Under the pieces are notes generated by a model. It saw only the letters and a list, made by a program, of their open reading frames with translations, ran no database searches and had not been told where the DNA came from. A stretch of DNA of 64,000 nt from Typha latifolia (lineage: Eukaryota; Streptophyta; Magnoliopsida; Poales; Typhaceae), in the NCBI GenBank assembly GCA_019914945.1, contig CM034113.1, positions 8,784,850 through 8,848,849 on the forward strand, given 5' to 3'. Every line of letters begins with the position of its first letter. Within the stretch, counting starts at the first letter, position 1. This document shows positions 35,501 through 47,561 of this stretch, in pieces. Position numbers and translations under genes: made by a program.

Positions 35501-36707
35501 GACGAAACTCTCATTGCAATTAAAGCACCTCATGGTACTACACTGGAAGTTCCAGATCCTGATGAGGTGTGAGAAGCAGCAGAGGAAGACTAATGAATAA
35601 ACCAACGTGTGCATTTCTTTTTCTTACTGATCAGCTTGTTGTCCTTCATTCATGTGTAGGCTGGTGACTTTCCCCAGAGGAGATATAGAATTGTCCTAAG
35701 AAGCACTATGGGTCCAATTGATGTTTACCTCGTTAGGTAGTGTGTCCTTCCAAATGCCTATTCAAGAGTCTACTTGGCCCTGCCTACTGGAATAATTTAT
35801 TCAACTTTTCTTTTTAATGTTTATAGTCAATTTGAGGAGAAGTTTGAGGAAATGAGTGGTGTCGTGACACCTCCAAGGCCTGCTCATACACCAACCTCCA
35901 AAACAGTTGAGAACCCTAATGCAGTAGTACCTGCAGAAGAGGGCAGAAGTAAGGAGGCGGAACTAAATCTCCAAGACACACAGAGGGTTTCCTCAGATCT
36001 GAATGCCTCGCAGGACTTCAGCGGGGGGATGATGAAGATTGTTCCTTCAGATATAGATGTAAGTTTAATGCTCCATAATGCAAATTTTGATGATGGCATC
36101 TATTATTTCTCAGATAGAGTACATCTTACTAATCATGCAAACTATGAATTCTTCTGATAAGCAAGGAACTTTCTTTTTCATCCTCGTTTTCTTTTGATAA
36201 ATGAGTCAGAATTTGCAATGCACAAAAGACTCACTAAATTTGTTAGGTTTACTTTATTGAATTGCATAGCCACATCACTATCAGTCTTAAATCAGTTGAA
36301 ATATTAGGAAGGATAAGAAAATTGTCCTTTGCCGGCCTCCATGCTTGGAAGGCCATTCTTGACAAATCCATTTGCTGAGCATGTGTCAAAAATTAAAATG
36401 GTCTCTTTGTTTCGCAGACTGATGCTGACTACTGGCTATTATCAGATGCCGGGGTTAGCATTACTGACATGTGGAAGACAGCACGTATCCTTTTCAAGAA
36501 AGGCATTTCTCTTGTTATTCCTTCTTTACAAATTGTGTACTATGTGATTGGAAATCCTTGACTAGAACCACAGCGGAAGTTCAATGGGATGGGATTGGTA
36601 GATTCAACACTGAGGATTTCCTAGTAAGTGATGTTAGCACACCTCAAGTAACAAATTTACCATCTGGCGCCATTGACATTCCTGGTGCAAACCCCAGTCA
36701 GACATAA
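32590..36707 (+). CDS. E2F transcription factor (E2FA/B-type)
   Basis: Fourteen exons: 32590-32769, 33902-34094, 34297-34356, 34522-34607, 34687-34775, 34861-34915, 35060-35112, 35197-35247, 35334-35382, 35501-35566, 35660-35736, 35827-36058, 36418-36484, 36574-36707; phases agree and give 463 aa. The winged-helix DNA-binding domain spans about residues 139-204 and includes [19 protein letters not shown]. It is followed by a leucine-zipper and marked-box dimerisation region (about 215-320; [16 protein letters not shown] and [18 protein letters not shown]). Near the C-terminus, [16 protein letters not shown] (about 401-416) matches the retinoblastoma-binding motif. Typical E2Fs pair with DP proteins and activate S-phase genes until bound by RBR. 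The presence of both dimerisation and RB-binding regions separates it from DEL-type atypical E2Fs. Intron 1 is about 1.1 kb. Confidence 0.94.
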
Positions 36708-37761
36708 TGGCTAAATGCTTGAAAAGTAACTTCGAGATCATGCTCTGATCCTCATTTGGTGGAGATGTTCCTTGTGCATCATGTTTCTCTAAACTCAACC
36801 ATCTGGGTGGCAAATGATCATTGTTTGCCAACAGCAGCTAAATATTCAATAAGTCCGGCTGCGTCATGAACTCCGTGCTTCGAGTAGAGTAGCCAACATT
36901 AGAGATGTACAGAGGAGTAGCATATCTTGTTTCGTATAAAAGGCATGATACAACTGAGATGCTTCTCATTCTGGATCTTTTTTTTTTGTATGCTGCAAAG
37001 CTATCAAGAAGTAGTCTTATAATTAGGTAGTTGTAAATCTAGAAGCAGCCGCCATTTAAAAAAAACAATATTTAGCTAGACTGATCCCCCCTACCATGAA
37101 AGGTGCAACTCCTGTAACAGTCAAAGCATTCTGGGACAATATGTTGGCGACCTCTTATAGCCTGAGTGCATTAATTAGCTACAATTCTTTCTTTTTACTT
37201 ACTGGACTTGCTTTACTTACACCTCAGTTTGTAAGCGCCACGAAAGGTAGCAAGACTTTTCTGCATTATTAAACATCTCATTATCAATTTTATGTACAGA
37301 AGAATGACAAGAACAGCATACCTGCACTATGATTTTTCTTATCGTTTTTTTTTTTTCATTTGAAGGACATTGGTGAGGTATGTATGATCATCTTGAAGGA
37401 TATGTCAAGGGTTGTGCCATTGAACACGCTAAGATAAAAAGGAGTACTAAAATTGTTGCTGACCGCGTCGCCTCAATCTGAACATAGGAGAAAAGTTTGC
37501 AGACGGTCGAGATCTAACTTGTAGTTGCAGAAATTAAGACCAACAACTCTGCATTTAGTCTGGTAATGCATTTAAGAACGTTTTAAGGAATTTCTCGATT
37601 TTGTGTGGTATCTCTTTTAGCTTTGAATAAAAAATCGAGTAGAACATAGTTGGAATAATTCTCGCAATTTAGTAAAGATTTAACAACAAGGCTTTCCTAA
37701 AGTAAAATTGGATTATGATGGCACTTTCCGTAATATCTATATTGTTGGGTTTTATCCACAT

Positions 37762-37855
<94 letters not shown>

Positions 37856-38984
37856 AGATATTTCTGCTGCTAATATCACAAAACAGTGGTGAAACTTCAA
37901 ATTAAAGGTATGATGTTAACATTTTCGATATCCACCAGTTTATTCGATTTAAGACTTTCGAAACGATAGGAGATTAAAAATTAACGACAAAAAAAAAAGA
38001 AAAAAGAAACTACCTCATTTATTTCTCAAATGATCAACAACTGCTCCAGATTGTTCGTATTTATCTTCTCAAATATAACTGCTAAAAGAGCATATGAAGA
38101 AAATTAAGGAGTTCATTAATTTATTTCTCTCATGATCATACTATCCATAGTGATCACTGTTGCACTCTATGAAACACGTGCTAAGACTATCACTAATAAA
38201 TTTATTTTATACACACCTATAGAGAGAGACAGAGGAAATAGAGTGGAATAAATTATGGAAAGTAGCAAATTGGAATAGGATGGACAGCACAGCGAATCCA
38301 AACATAAAACGCGGCACATTAACCTTAATTCCTGGGCCGCACCTTGCTTACTCCACTAATTAATCGCTAATTACAACTAATCACAACCGTGCAACAACCT
38401 CCAGAAACGCCCCAACGGTCCTGATCATCCTCTCCTGGATGCGTAATTAATTCCCTAATTAATACATGCTAATTAGTGGCCACGATGGATTAAAGTTAAT
38501 AGGAGTCAGCATCCAATAATTGAGGATGGAAACATTTCAAAAGGTAGGGCCCGCCTCGCAATAGCAAAAAAGCCAAGAGTCTCGATCCGAATCATCACCA
38601 GATCCGACGGCTCTGATTCGCCCTCGTTTTCTAATTCTCATCTAATCCAGAATAGACGCTATTCCGTTACGATCCTACTCCTAATCCTAACACACAATTC
38701 GCGATATGAAGCCAAATTATTCCATACTTATCTCCCCCCCCTCTCTCCCTTTCCAACATCGATTCAGAATAGCCACTATTTGATAGTATACGGATAAGTT
38801 CCAAAACTCCTACTAATTCCTATCGAATATCGAATAGTCGACACCTCAATTCCAAATCCGTATTTATTTTATCCTCGATTTGGTATAAACTATTGAATAG
38901 TGATCCCTTACGCTTCTCTTCTTTGTCTCCCTCTCTCTCTCTCTCTCTCCTCCATCTAATCTAATCTATTCTAATCTATTTTAG
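36708..38984. other. Intergenic with a long GA microsatellite
   Basis: Contains the E2F 3' UTR and, from about 38500, the promoter and leader of the next gene, including a CT pyrimidine patch at about 38930-38952. A 44-unit GA tract occupies 37765-37853. No coding is recognised. Confidence 0.6.
37765..37853. repeat. GA microsatellite, about 44 units
   Basis: An uninterrupted GA run of 89 bases, the longest simple repeat in the window. GA tracts of this size are usually highly polymorphic and can bind BBR/BPC (GAGA-binding) proteins in plants. It is about 1.1 kb downstream of the E2F stop and 1.1 kb upstream of the next gene. Confidence 0.97.
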
Positions 38985-39476
38985 ATGGTAGAAGAGAAGG
39001 AGACTGGAAGGCGTACCTCGGCGGCGGTCAACGGCGACTTCGAGCTACGACACTGGAGACCGCCGCCCGAGAGGAAGCCTTCGCTGCGGCGGCGCGATGT
39101 GGATATCCCGGCGGCAATCGAGATCCCCAACGGCCGAGTCGGAGGAGATGCCTCGGAGTTCGAGCTCGGGAGGTGGCGATCGGAGCCGGGATACACCAGC
39201 CTCCGCGACATCCTGACGTCGCCCGAGTACGCCGCGTCCTCCATCGACTCGCCGATCGGCGGGGGAGGGAGCTGCGGGGAGATCCGGATCAGGAACCCCC
39301 TCGTGAAGCACGCCGCGTACGCCTACCTCCAACCGACGCCGTCGGCCTCGGAGACATCGCGCCGCCGCCGGAGCGCGCTTTGCAACCTCTTGGTCGTGCT
39401 CACGTGCGGCGGGTTGGAGCTCCTCTGTCCCTGCGCTACCTTCCTCGACGGTCTCTTCCAACGATCGCGCCGGTGA
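38985..39476 (+). CDS. Uncharacterised plant protein, 163 aa
   Basis: A single exon from ATG at 38985 to TGA at 39474-39476 with very high GC3. The start is the first ATG after a CT-rich leader. The sequence has repeated aromatic/basic patches (FELRHWR at 19-25, FELGRWR at about 58-64), YTSLRDILTSPEYAAS, and the block EIRIRNPLVKHAAYAYLQP. It ends in a Cys- and Leu-rich hydrophobic stretch (about residues 129-156) and a basic tail. I recall plant proteins sharing the SLRDIL and IRNxLVKxAAxAYLQP motifs without assigned function; this recollection is not verified. The C-terminal hydrophobic segment could be a tail anchor. Confidence 0.75.
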   Translation: MVEEKETGRRTSAAVNGDFELRHWRPPPERKPSLRRRDVDIPAAIEIPNGRVGGDASEFELGRWRSEPGYTSLRDILTSPEYAASSIDSPIGGGGSCGEIRIRNPLVKHAAYAYLQPTPSASETSRRRRSALCNLLVVLTCGGLELLCPCATFLDGLFQRSRR

Positions 39477-40173
39477 GCGGCGAGGTTGACGACAACAGTG
39501 CCATACACAATCTCAATTTTCTCTCTTCCGCCCCCGTTTTCGGTCTTTTTGCAAATAACCTCCTTCATTCTTTGAATATTGCGAAAAACTACAACAACTT
39601 CAACTCTCAGCAATTCGCTTCTTCCAAAATGCCCATTCTTAGACAGTGGCGTGCCCGTATGCATCCCAATAGTCTTGATGATCGGATTCAAGAGTGAAAT
39701 ACAGAAAGATTACAATCAATATTCGGGCAAGCTTGACAGAGCCATCAGATGTACGGGCACATAATTTGCTAGTATTGAATCCCGATACTCCCAAAGATTT
39801 TAGTTTGTTAGAAGATGGGCATTCTGATCTGGAGAACCTATAAACGATGTAGATGATAAAAGTTAACATGGAGGTTGGAAATTGCAATTAATTGGAAATG
39901 AGAAGGTTGTTGTGATGTCCAAATAATATAGGTAGTGATTTTTGCGAAAAGGACCTTCCTTTTTGTTTATTTTATTTTCTGTTTTTTTTTGTAAAGAGAT
40001 TGATAGGATAGAGACAGAGAGAGATGCCAAAATTATTGGTGTAATTTACAAAACAATGAATTGAATAATATATATATATTTTTAAATAAAAAAAAAGGGC
40101 TGGCTAAGTGGCTAACCGATCTCCACTATCTCTATTGTATTTCTATGTACATTATTCTATCCAGGTGTCGTTT
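39477..40173. other. 3' flanks of two convergent genes
   Basis: About 0.7 kb between the 163-aa gene (plus) and the last modelled HVA22 exon (minus). It probably consists of their 3' UTRs. AT-rich, with a short TA run near 40067; no coding is seen. Confidence 0.55.
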
Positions 40174-42564
40174 CTAGTAATGCCGCCTCCGAGGCATGGC
40201 ACGTGTAGCGGCACGCAGTGACTCTGAGACGGCGGCGTCCTCCCACAACTCCTCGGCGGTGAACTCCGGCAATGCACCCGACTCGTGGACTCCAGCTTGC
40301 TGTAAAGGCGATGATGGCCGTTTGATCGTGATGGGGTGTGACCCCGACCGTTTGTTCATCTACAGGAGTGATGAAGAAGGATCCAAGAGTTAGCATTGAG
40401 AAACAAATGTGAATGGGGATGGAAGTGTTGGTCGTGGTGGTAGTAGGAATAGTACAATGGACGGTTAGGTTGGTTGGTTGGCTGGCTTTAGCTTACTTGG
40501 CACCGTCAAGAGACAATGGTGGAGTGGTCCAAACAAACCTTCAATTGGTCATTTGGGAGTATACATTGTTAGGTCTCATTCTCACATGGCAATTATGGAC
40601 TCAAAAAGCTAGCAATGACCCAATTGCTCATAGCTATGCATTGGGTATTCATCACTCTAGTGGTGCGTTCATGCGTCCTATCTATAATATATACAAGTGA
40701 GACAATTTTGAGACGAGAAGAAACAGAGTGGGGCTTGTTTGGTTACTTGATAAAGAGATTCTAAGGCATTCATTATATCAAATAGGGAATTAGTAATTAC
40801 CTCAATGTTTGATGAGCTAGATGTTGGGGAGACCACATGATGCAGGATCTCAAGAAAGAACTGAGTCCCTTTGTCTGTAAAATTCTTGATGTAAAATAGA
40901 AGCAGCTGTCCAGATTTAGCCCTCAAGTCTCTTAACCTCTGCTCAATGTCTGGTTCATATTGCATCACAAATGGTTTCAGGAAGGTCTCATAGACGAGAT
41001 CACTACCCTGTGAAAAAAAATAATATGTGTTTTAAGACTATGATGGGCATCATAAAGTTGCTAGAATTGTTGGTTTAGTTAGGTGCTTGTTTTCTTTCCT
41101 CTCTTACCCTAGTTTTTGGGTACCACAAGTAAACAAAGAATGCTAGCTTGGCTTCTCCATACATAGGCAACCTTTCATGGAAAGGGAACAAAGTTATTGG
41201 GACAAATATTTCTCAATGAGAAAGTGAATGAAATTTTTAGTGAGATGAACCGTAATTACCATGAGATGAGCACATCCGCAAATTTCTCAAAGACTGTGAC
41301 CATGGCGACGATAGTCCTGCAAATTATTTTTCAATGAAGTTTAAACACAACGATGAATTCAGTCACATATTTTGAATGGACTCTCAAGCCGTCAAAACCG
41401 TTCGGTGTCAATACAAGGATGATTTAAACTTTCTATACTCATGTTCTTTAAATTGTTCTTACTCTAGTTGTGAATATCCTCAATCAATAGTATTATGGAA
41501 TTTGGAAGAGACATCTATACTCAATTCTCAATATGGGATAAAGTAAGAAAGGAGAACAAATAGAAGTCAACTTGCATATGAGTAGATAGAAGATACTAAT
41601 TAGAGTAAGTACCTTGAGATGATTTTTTATTTGTTTGCCTATTTATATAATGACCAAATTATTCTTCAGAGTCTCATTCCCTTTATATATATGATCAGAA
41701 AGTACTCAAATAGCTTCCACCTACATAAATGACATTAGGTATTCCTAATTTCTTCACCTACCTTGAAATTTGGTGACTGATAAGGGTCTCAATTGTAAAA
41801 AATATTTCAGATAGAATACTTTTGCTCTTCCACAATCTTCTGACTGAATACTACATTTACTTCAGTTATGTGGTTCCTTGAGGTTTAACTGGTTTGCTTT
41901 ATTAAAGGAAAACAAGTTATATCCTAATTAGTTGTCTTAAACCTTCATAACCAACTCAAATAATTGGTAACATATGTAGTAGAATAATTGGAGACATCAA
42001 AGTTGAGCAATCCACCACATGCAGAGAACAAAAGTCAACCATTTCTCATGCTGAAAACTACATATAGAACTCAAATTGACCAGTTCCAACCATGAACAAA
42101 AGAATGAAAAAGCACAAGATTCCAATTTGCAGAGCATTGAGTTGTCTCAGGCATTTCATCATACAACACTCAAGCGCGTTTTTCAACTATAAGTCTAGAA
42201 TAGATCTATGCTCCTATTTCTCATACCTTCTTCCATCATCAATTCAACTGAAAAGATCACTACTAATTCTTAATTAATCAACGCTAAAAATTTGTCAAGA
42301 AGATATGAGTAATTACCAATATTGGCACCAAAACCGGAGCTGCCCGACGTCGCTGGGCTGCTGCTCCATCAACTTGAAGCATTCGAACGCCGGAATCGTG
42401 TATCCAAACAACAGCCTGCAATCAAAAGAATCACAAGCATAACTTAGAAAATCAAGAACTACCCAATAGCCAGCGAAGAGTAATCATCACGAAATTGGGA
42501 AAGAAAAAGGAAAAGAAAGAAATGGTACATACACAAGGGATCTGGTGAGGAAATCTCCTAACAT
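40174..42564 (-). CDS. HVA22 / TB2-DP1 family membrane protein
   Basis: Minus-strand exons 42564-42533, 42415-42317, 41316-41260, 41171-41108, 41007-40801 and 40359-40174; phases agree and give 214 aa. The N-terminal two thirds carry the TB2/DP1/HVA22 domain, with hydrophobic hairpins (about residues 8-25 and 41-62) and the family blocks FECFKLMEQ, LRFWCQYW, LISWLPMYGEAKLAFFVYLWYPK. These proteins shape ER tubules, like yeast Yop1, and several plant members are induced by ABA and stress. A helical segment follows (DIEQRLRDLRAKSGQLLLFY). The last exon, ending AEELWEDAAVSESLRAATRA then MPRRRHY, is inferred from matching phase 0 and a pyrimidine-rich acceptor. If that intron is retained, translation continues from exon 5 to a TAG at 40678-40680 and gives a different tail. 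Confidence 0.85.
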
Positions 42565-43920
42565 GTTTAAAACTCCGAATCGAGGAACGCCAAGAAATTT
42601 GTTAGCTGAGTGATTAATACTTCCTTTGGCTACTTCTTCTATGGAGTGGCGTCCGGGAGAAGAGAGGGAGAGAGAGAGAGAGGGAGAGAGAGGAGAGCGG
42701 TTGCTTTAAGGAGAAGACTTCGCGGCAAAATTACACGCAAAGCAAAGGACGGAATGCATCTCGTGGGATCCCACCTTCCTCCATAACTAACTTTTGAAAC
42801 GGCTTGACTACGATATCATATGGGTGGGAAAAGTGAGGGCACTTTCGTCATTCCATATTGTGGGGCCTAAACGTATCACCACTAGCGTCTGAGCCAAGTT
42901 TGATATATTAAGTATATATTATCATATGCAAACGTTGAAATTACTGTTTTACCCTTACCTAACCTGGAAGACTTAGTATTTTCTTTATTATAATTTTATT
43001 TATATGCCATCTCAACTTAATATAATATATTGCTTTGTTGTGCTCTAATAATTGTTAAATGTGCTCGATCTTTTTTTTTTAATTTAAATTTTGTCTGTTG
43101 TATATCAAGTTTGTGGAAGTTTTTTTGCCTTTAAACAAAAATTTATATTTCCTTTAAACAAAAATAAAATAAAATAAAAAGGCTTTGGTCTTGTGGCTTT
43201 AAATATATAATTAAATTAAATTAATATTTTTTTAATCAAGTGGGCCCTCGAAAATGTTGCAGGCAAATGGTCTTGCTTTGACTATACTTTTCTGCCATTA
43301 TTTATTACAACTTACACCCCGTATTATTGGTTTATTTTGGTTCAGACCCTGCTAAAATGGGCCTAATCTGACACTAAGAAACCACTCTTCCGGCCTGCCA
43401 GTTAAATGGAGCCCACAGCTGTGAATAATAATTCCTGGATACGGTTCTTCCCCACGTGAATAAGTCTGCAGTAATATAAATTATTTATCCTTCCACTGAG
43501 TACTACTACTGAAGAATGCCAGATAATTCTATCTTATTCCACTAATGTATGTATTAGCTCCTTCTATCCGTAGAATATCCCGCATAAATTATTTCAGTAC
43601 CCAATGCTGTCACACATGCATTTCATTCCCAAAATAGCCATCCCATTTGTATGCCCGGAATGCCCCTGCTGGAGGAGAGTTCACATGGCCAATTAATTAC
43701 TTCAAACCCCTGACCAAGTTGTCCAAATATAACTCAATGCCTTCTTCCTTTCAAAGGAAAAGACTTGAAGCTAAGTCTCCATCTCCCCCTCTCCTCCAAC
43801 CTTCCTATCTACCAGTTGGTTTAAAAGAATCCCTTTTACCTTTCGCTTGCCAAAAATGGCGCAAATTTGCCTCCAAACTTGAAAGAGAGAAAAAGAAAAC
43901 GAACTTTTTACTGCCCATCG
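42565..43920. other. Divergent promoter region of HVA22 and OVATE genes
   Basis: About 1.36 kb between a minus-strand HVA22 start and a plus-strand OVATE start, so it holds both promoters. A GA-rich leader (about 42660-42700) flanks the HVA22 gene. An AT-rich centre shows no coding. Confidence 0.6.
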
Positions 43921-44469
43921 ATGGCGTCGAGGCGGAGAAGGTTCGGAATGCGACACCCGGTGGTGGTGGACATCGGCTGTGGCTGCCGGAAGCCAAAGCT
44001 CCCATCTTTCCTCACTTCGTTACCAAAACCCAAACCCCTCAAATCTCGAACACCCATCTCCCCTTCCACCGCCACTTCTTCCTGCTGGGAGACGAGCGCT
44101 ACGGTCACCGCCACCGCCACCACCACTTCGTCCTCGTCGTCGTCGTCGTTAGCGTGCTCCGCCGCCGAGAGCCCGAAGAGGAAGCCGAAGGAGTGGAAAA
44201 GGATGGGGCCCAAGAAGGGAGAGGAAGGGGTGGCGGTGGTGAAGGAATCGTCGGACCCGTACCACGACTTCCGAGACTCGATGCTCCAGATGATCGTGGA
44301 GATGGAGATCTACGCGTGGGACGACCTCCGCGACCTCCTCCGCCGCTTCCTCGCGCTCAACTCCCCCTACCACCACCACCTCATCCTCCGGGCCTTCGCC
44401 GAGATATGGGCGGGGCTAACCTCACCCCTCTCCCCCTCCCCCTCCTCCGGGAGCGGATTCCGCCGGTGA
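43921..44469 (+). CDS. OVATE family protein, 182 aa
   Basis: A single exon, ATG at 43921, TGA at 44467-44469. The OVATE (DUF623) domain lies at about residues 109-166 and contains SSDPYHDFRDSMLQMIVEME and a C-terminal LILRAFAEIW. The N-terminus is basic (MASRRRRFGMRHP) with a Cys pair (GCGC) and a Ser/Thr-rich low-complexity middle. OVATE proteins are plant repressors that act with KNOX/BELL and TRM proteins to shape organs; this role is inferred from family. The start is chosen because upstream in-frame residues read as leader sequence. A second OVATE gene lies 2.4 kb away in the opposite orientation. Confidence 0.92.
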   Translation: MASRRRRFGMRHPVVVDIGCGCRKPKLPSFLTSLPKPKPLKSRTPISPSTATSSCWETSATVTATATTTSSSSSSSLACSAAESPKRKPKEWKRMGPKKGEEGVAVVKESSDPYHDFRDSMLQMIVEMEIYAWDDLRDLLRRFLALNSPYHHHLILRAFAEIWAGLTSPLSPSPSSGSGFRR

Positions 44470-46847
44470 CCGCGCCGCTCCGCGTGGAGGAAAACGACGG
44501 AGTTGAGATCCTAGTACCACCTGGGTGCCACGTGGGCAAGAGGACGTCAACGTTGGGCTCGCCGTTTCCCTCTGAGGTGATCTCACCGGGTGGTGATAGG
44601 ATCTCGAATCGAGAATAATATCTAAACTCAAGATTTCCATTAATTTTGTCGTCCTCATTTTCCCTTTCCAGTGCTTTAATATCCGTGCAGGATGATATAT
44701 GAGATGTGGGGTCATGATGACCTTTTTATTGTACAATTTCCAACGTTGTGAGACATTTTATATCAATCTATGGATCTAGGCGTCTGCTATGTCTGTGTAA
44801 AGTTTTAATCTATTAATGAGTTTCGAGTTAGCACTCCACGAGATCTTTCAACGGATCCAACTCTCTTCTAGACTTCTACTATGATGGATGGTGGTGCGTA
44901 AATAAAATTAAATGTCTTCATGGGTGTTAGCCTTCCAAGACTCACATGAGGATCGAGACTTTCTTTTGGGTCATAAATGCGTACGAAAACTTTACTGTGC
45001 GCCTACTATCGAATTTAATTCTTTTAGCCGATCTATATGAAACTGTCTTCATCGAGCATTGAAGCATTGGCTTAGCTTACTCTCTGATCTGAGAAGCAAA
45101 AATTCCATGGCAACACCATCAAACTCACAGGCAATGGAAAGCTTCAAGGTTACAGTTTTGTCTCAAGTTGCTGCTGACTGAAACTTGAACCCGGTGTTTG
45201 AATTTAAAATGCAAAATCTCTTTACTGAACTCAAGAGAGACATCAGATATATAGGAGAGAGAGAGGGAGATGGTCGTAGTAGGCATTAATGACGTGCAGC
45301 AGCAGCAGCAGCAGTGCATGAGCTTGCGAGCTAATTTTGTACCTTTCTACGTGCAAATTAATGGCTGAGAGCTCGCGTAGCTCTGGGCATGGGCATGCAT
45401 CGATCTTACATACAGCTTAGCTCCTAATTCGATCAATAAAAGGCTCTCGTGGCAAATTGCAATCGAGTCCACGATGGAGTATAAAACTCCGGAAACTCTT
45501 TTATCTCAGCGGGAGGAGAATTTTCCTTCTTATTTGATTTTAATCGTGCATTTTCGTAAATAGGAATTTTCTTCTCATAATAATGCATATAAATATCTAA
45601 AAGTGTCCTTCATCTTTATGTTTATTATATTTGAGGAGTGTAGTGACTATTTTGATATTCTGATTATTTTTTGTGATAATTATGTAAAACTTTCTTGTAG
45701 ATGATTTAATCAGACATGATATTGTCAAAAGATAAGGTGTAAAATGGAATCGAGTCTCCCGTTAATTAAATGTGCCTCTAAATCCGAAGCTTTGTACAGC
45801 CGTAGATACCGAAAATGTCAGACCTTGTTTGGATCAAAATTTAAAAAATCGATGTGGCTCTCACAAACACTCGCATTTTCCAAAACCAAATTTAATTTAT
45901 TTTTTATTAAAAAAATAATCAAATCTCGAAATCATTGAGCTAAGTAATTATGGTCCCCTTTGGAAGGAGTAAAATTTAAAGACCACCTTGGTCATCACGC
46001 TAACATTGTAATATAATAAACTTGCAGTTTACTTCAACTATATATAAAATTGTAAATCTTGCATTATTTTGGGTGTTATTGAAGAAAAGACACTGGACGC
46101 TAGTTTTAGAAGCTTCTTTACAAAGGTAAGAAGAAATCTCGCACAGACTTCAATTCCATTAAATATTTAGATAAATTTAATTAAGATACTAAAATATAAA
46201 ATTAGGCTGGATAAGCGGGTCGAATTTGCTCCATTTCTTATTTACTGGTGTAATTTGTGGCTTGTATATATATTTAATATGATTATAGTGCCTTATTTTT
46301 TTGTGCCGGATATAACGGTTATATTTTGATGCTAACTTATCTAGTTGGCGATAGGCAAACTATATTTACCCATTAATAAACTGATATTATTTTAAAGAAA
46401 AAATCGACGGGGTGTGGATGATGACAAATTACGCTGTTTTTAAAATAAATTAATGATCGAGTTGACGTCGCAGCGGATGGTCTGCAGCACAGACGCAGGA
46501 ATTTCGTGCATCCGAGGCACGAGGAGGACGAAGACGGACTCGATCTATAATTACGAAAAAGTAGAGGTGTTTGCTTTACAAATAGATAAACTTATGGGTG
46601 GTCATTTGCAAAAGTAAACCTGAAATAAATGTTATCAGGTTTGGCAGTCGCTGCTGCAGAAGGATCTATCACGGCCTTTTTTCATGTCCGTAGGAGAAGG
46701 CGTCGCATTCAATAGGTATCCTCATAAAAGAGGGACCAAAAAAAGAAAAGAAAAATACTAACATTTTTTTCACTAAAATCCTCGAATTATTAATAATCTA
46801 GGAATATATCACAAAAAAGTGTATTATAGATAAAAAGAAGTAATTAA
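44470..46847. other. Region between two convergent OVATE genes
   Basis: About 2.4 kb, AT-rich with no gene recognised. A CAG run at 45298-45315 and, at about 46455-46550, a short GC-rich island in AT-rich sequence are the only compositional anomalies. Confidence 0.55.
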
Positions 46848-47561
46848 TTAACAAGACTCACTTCCCTCGTCCTCATCCTCTGCCTCCTCAATCTCATCAA
46901 AAGTCATAGACGAAGGAGAAGATGAGGAGGAGGAGGAGGAGGAGTAGTACTCCGGAGAAGAAGCAATACCCACAAGCAGATCCACAAAGGCCGCGAGAAT
47001 AAACCCGTGGTTCTTTTTCACATTAACCCTTAGATACCACACTAATAACTCCTCAAGCCATCGCGATTCCTTGATGCCATGGGCCATGACCATCTCCTCC
47101 ATGGACATCATGAAGTCATGGCATGGGTCGTTCGACTCCATGGCCAGCACCATGGTGCTGTCCTTGAACGGGAACTCGATTTTGCTCACCTTCACCTCCT
47201 CCAATATCGAGCTCGTATCCCCGGGCTCGAAGAAGAGCCGGTCCGACCGCAGCCCACGTAGGACGGTCTCCGCCGACTCGTCCGACGCCGTCGAGAAGCT
47301 GTCTATCTCAACCTCCTCCGACGAGTTGGTGAAGCATGTCGACTCGGTGGAGTCGAAGTAGGCCGAGTTCACCGTCTTGTAGAAGTCGTCGGCATCGCCG
47401 GCGCGGAACGAGCTGGTCTTTGGTTGCCTGCACGTGGCCCACGACCATGGAGATGAGGAGGGAGATGGAGAAGAAGTAGTGCTTTGAGGCGGTGGCGGTG
47501 CATGGGCATGGTGGTGGTCTCTGAGCTTGAAGAAGAGAGATGTGAAGCCTTTCTTGCCCAT
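46848..47561 (-). CDS. OVATE family protein, 237 aa
   Basis: Minus-strand single exon from ATG at 47561 to the stop at 46848-46850. The OVATE domain is at about residues 141-199 (MESNDPCHDFMMSMEEMVMA, then FILAAFVDLLVGI). The N-terminus MGKKGFTSLFFKLRD resembles the conserved start of the OFP13/15/16/18-like subgroup, an assignment from memory. A poly-Ser tract and a strongly acidic tail (DEIEEAEDEDEG) follow the domain. It belongs to a different subgroup from the neighbour at 43921, so the pair is not a recent duplication. Likely a transcriptional repressor or shape regulator by family. Confidence 0.92.
   Translation of the reverse strand: MGKKGFTSLFFKLRDHHHAHAPPPPQSTTSSPSPSSSPWSWATCRQPKTSSFRAGDADDFYKTVNSAYFDSTESTCFTNSSEEVEIDSFSTASDESAETVLRGLRSDRLFFEPGDTSSILEEVKVSKIEFPFKDSTMVLAMESNDPCHDFMMSMEEMVMAHGIKESRWLEELLVWYLRVNVKKNHGFILAAFVDLLVGIASSPEYYSSSSSSSSSPSSMTFDEIEEAEDEDEGSESC

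Noticed and set aside
37697..37905. Open frames on both strands across the GA microsatellite
   Set aside because: They encode only Ser-Leu or Glu-Arg dipeptide repeats generated by the GA/CT tract.
43647..44618. A 323-residue open frame across the OVATE gene
   Set aside because: It runs in another frame over the GC-rich OVATE coding region; its protein is low-complexity His/Arg/Pro-rich with no domain, whereas the 43921-44469 frame has a complete OVATE domain.
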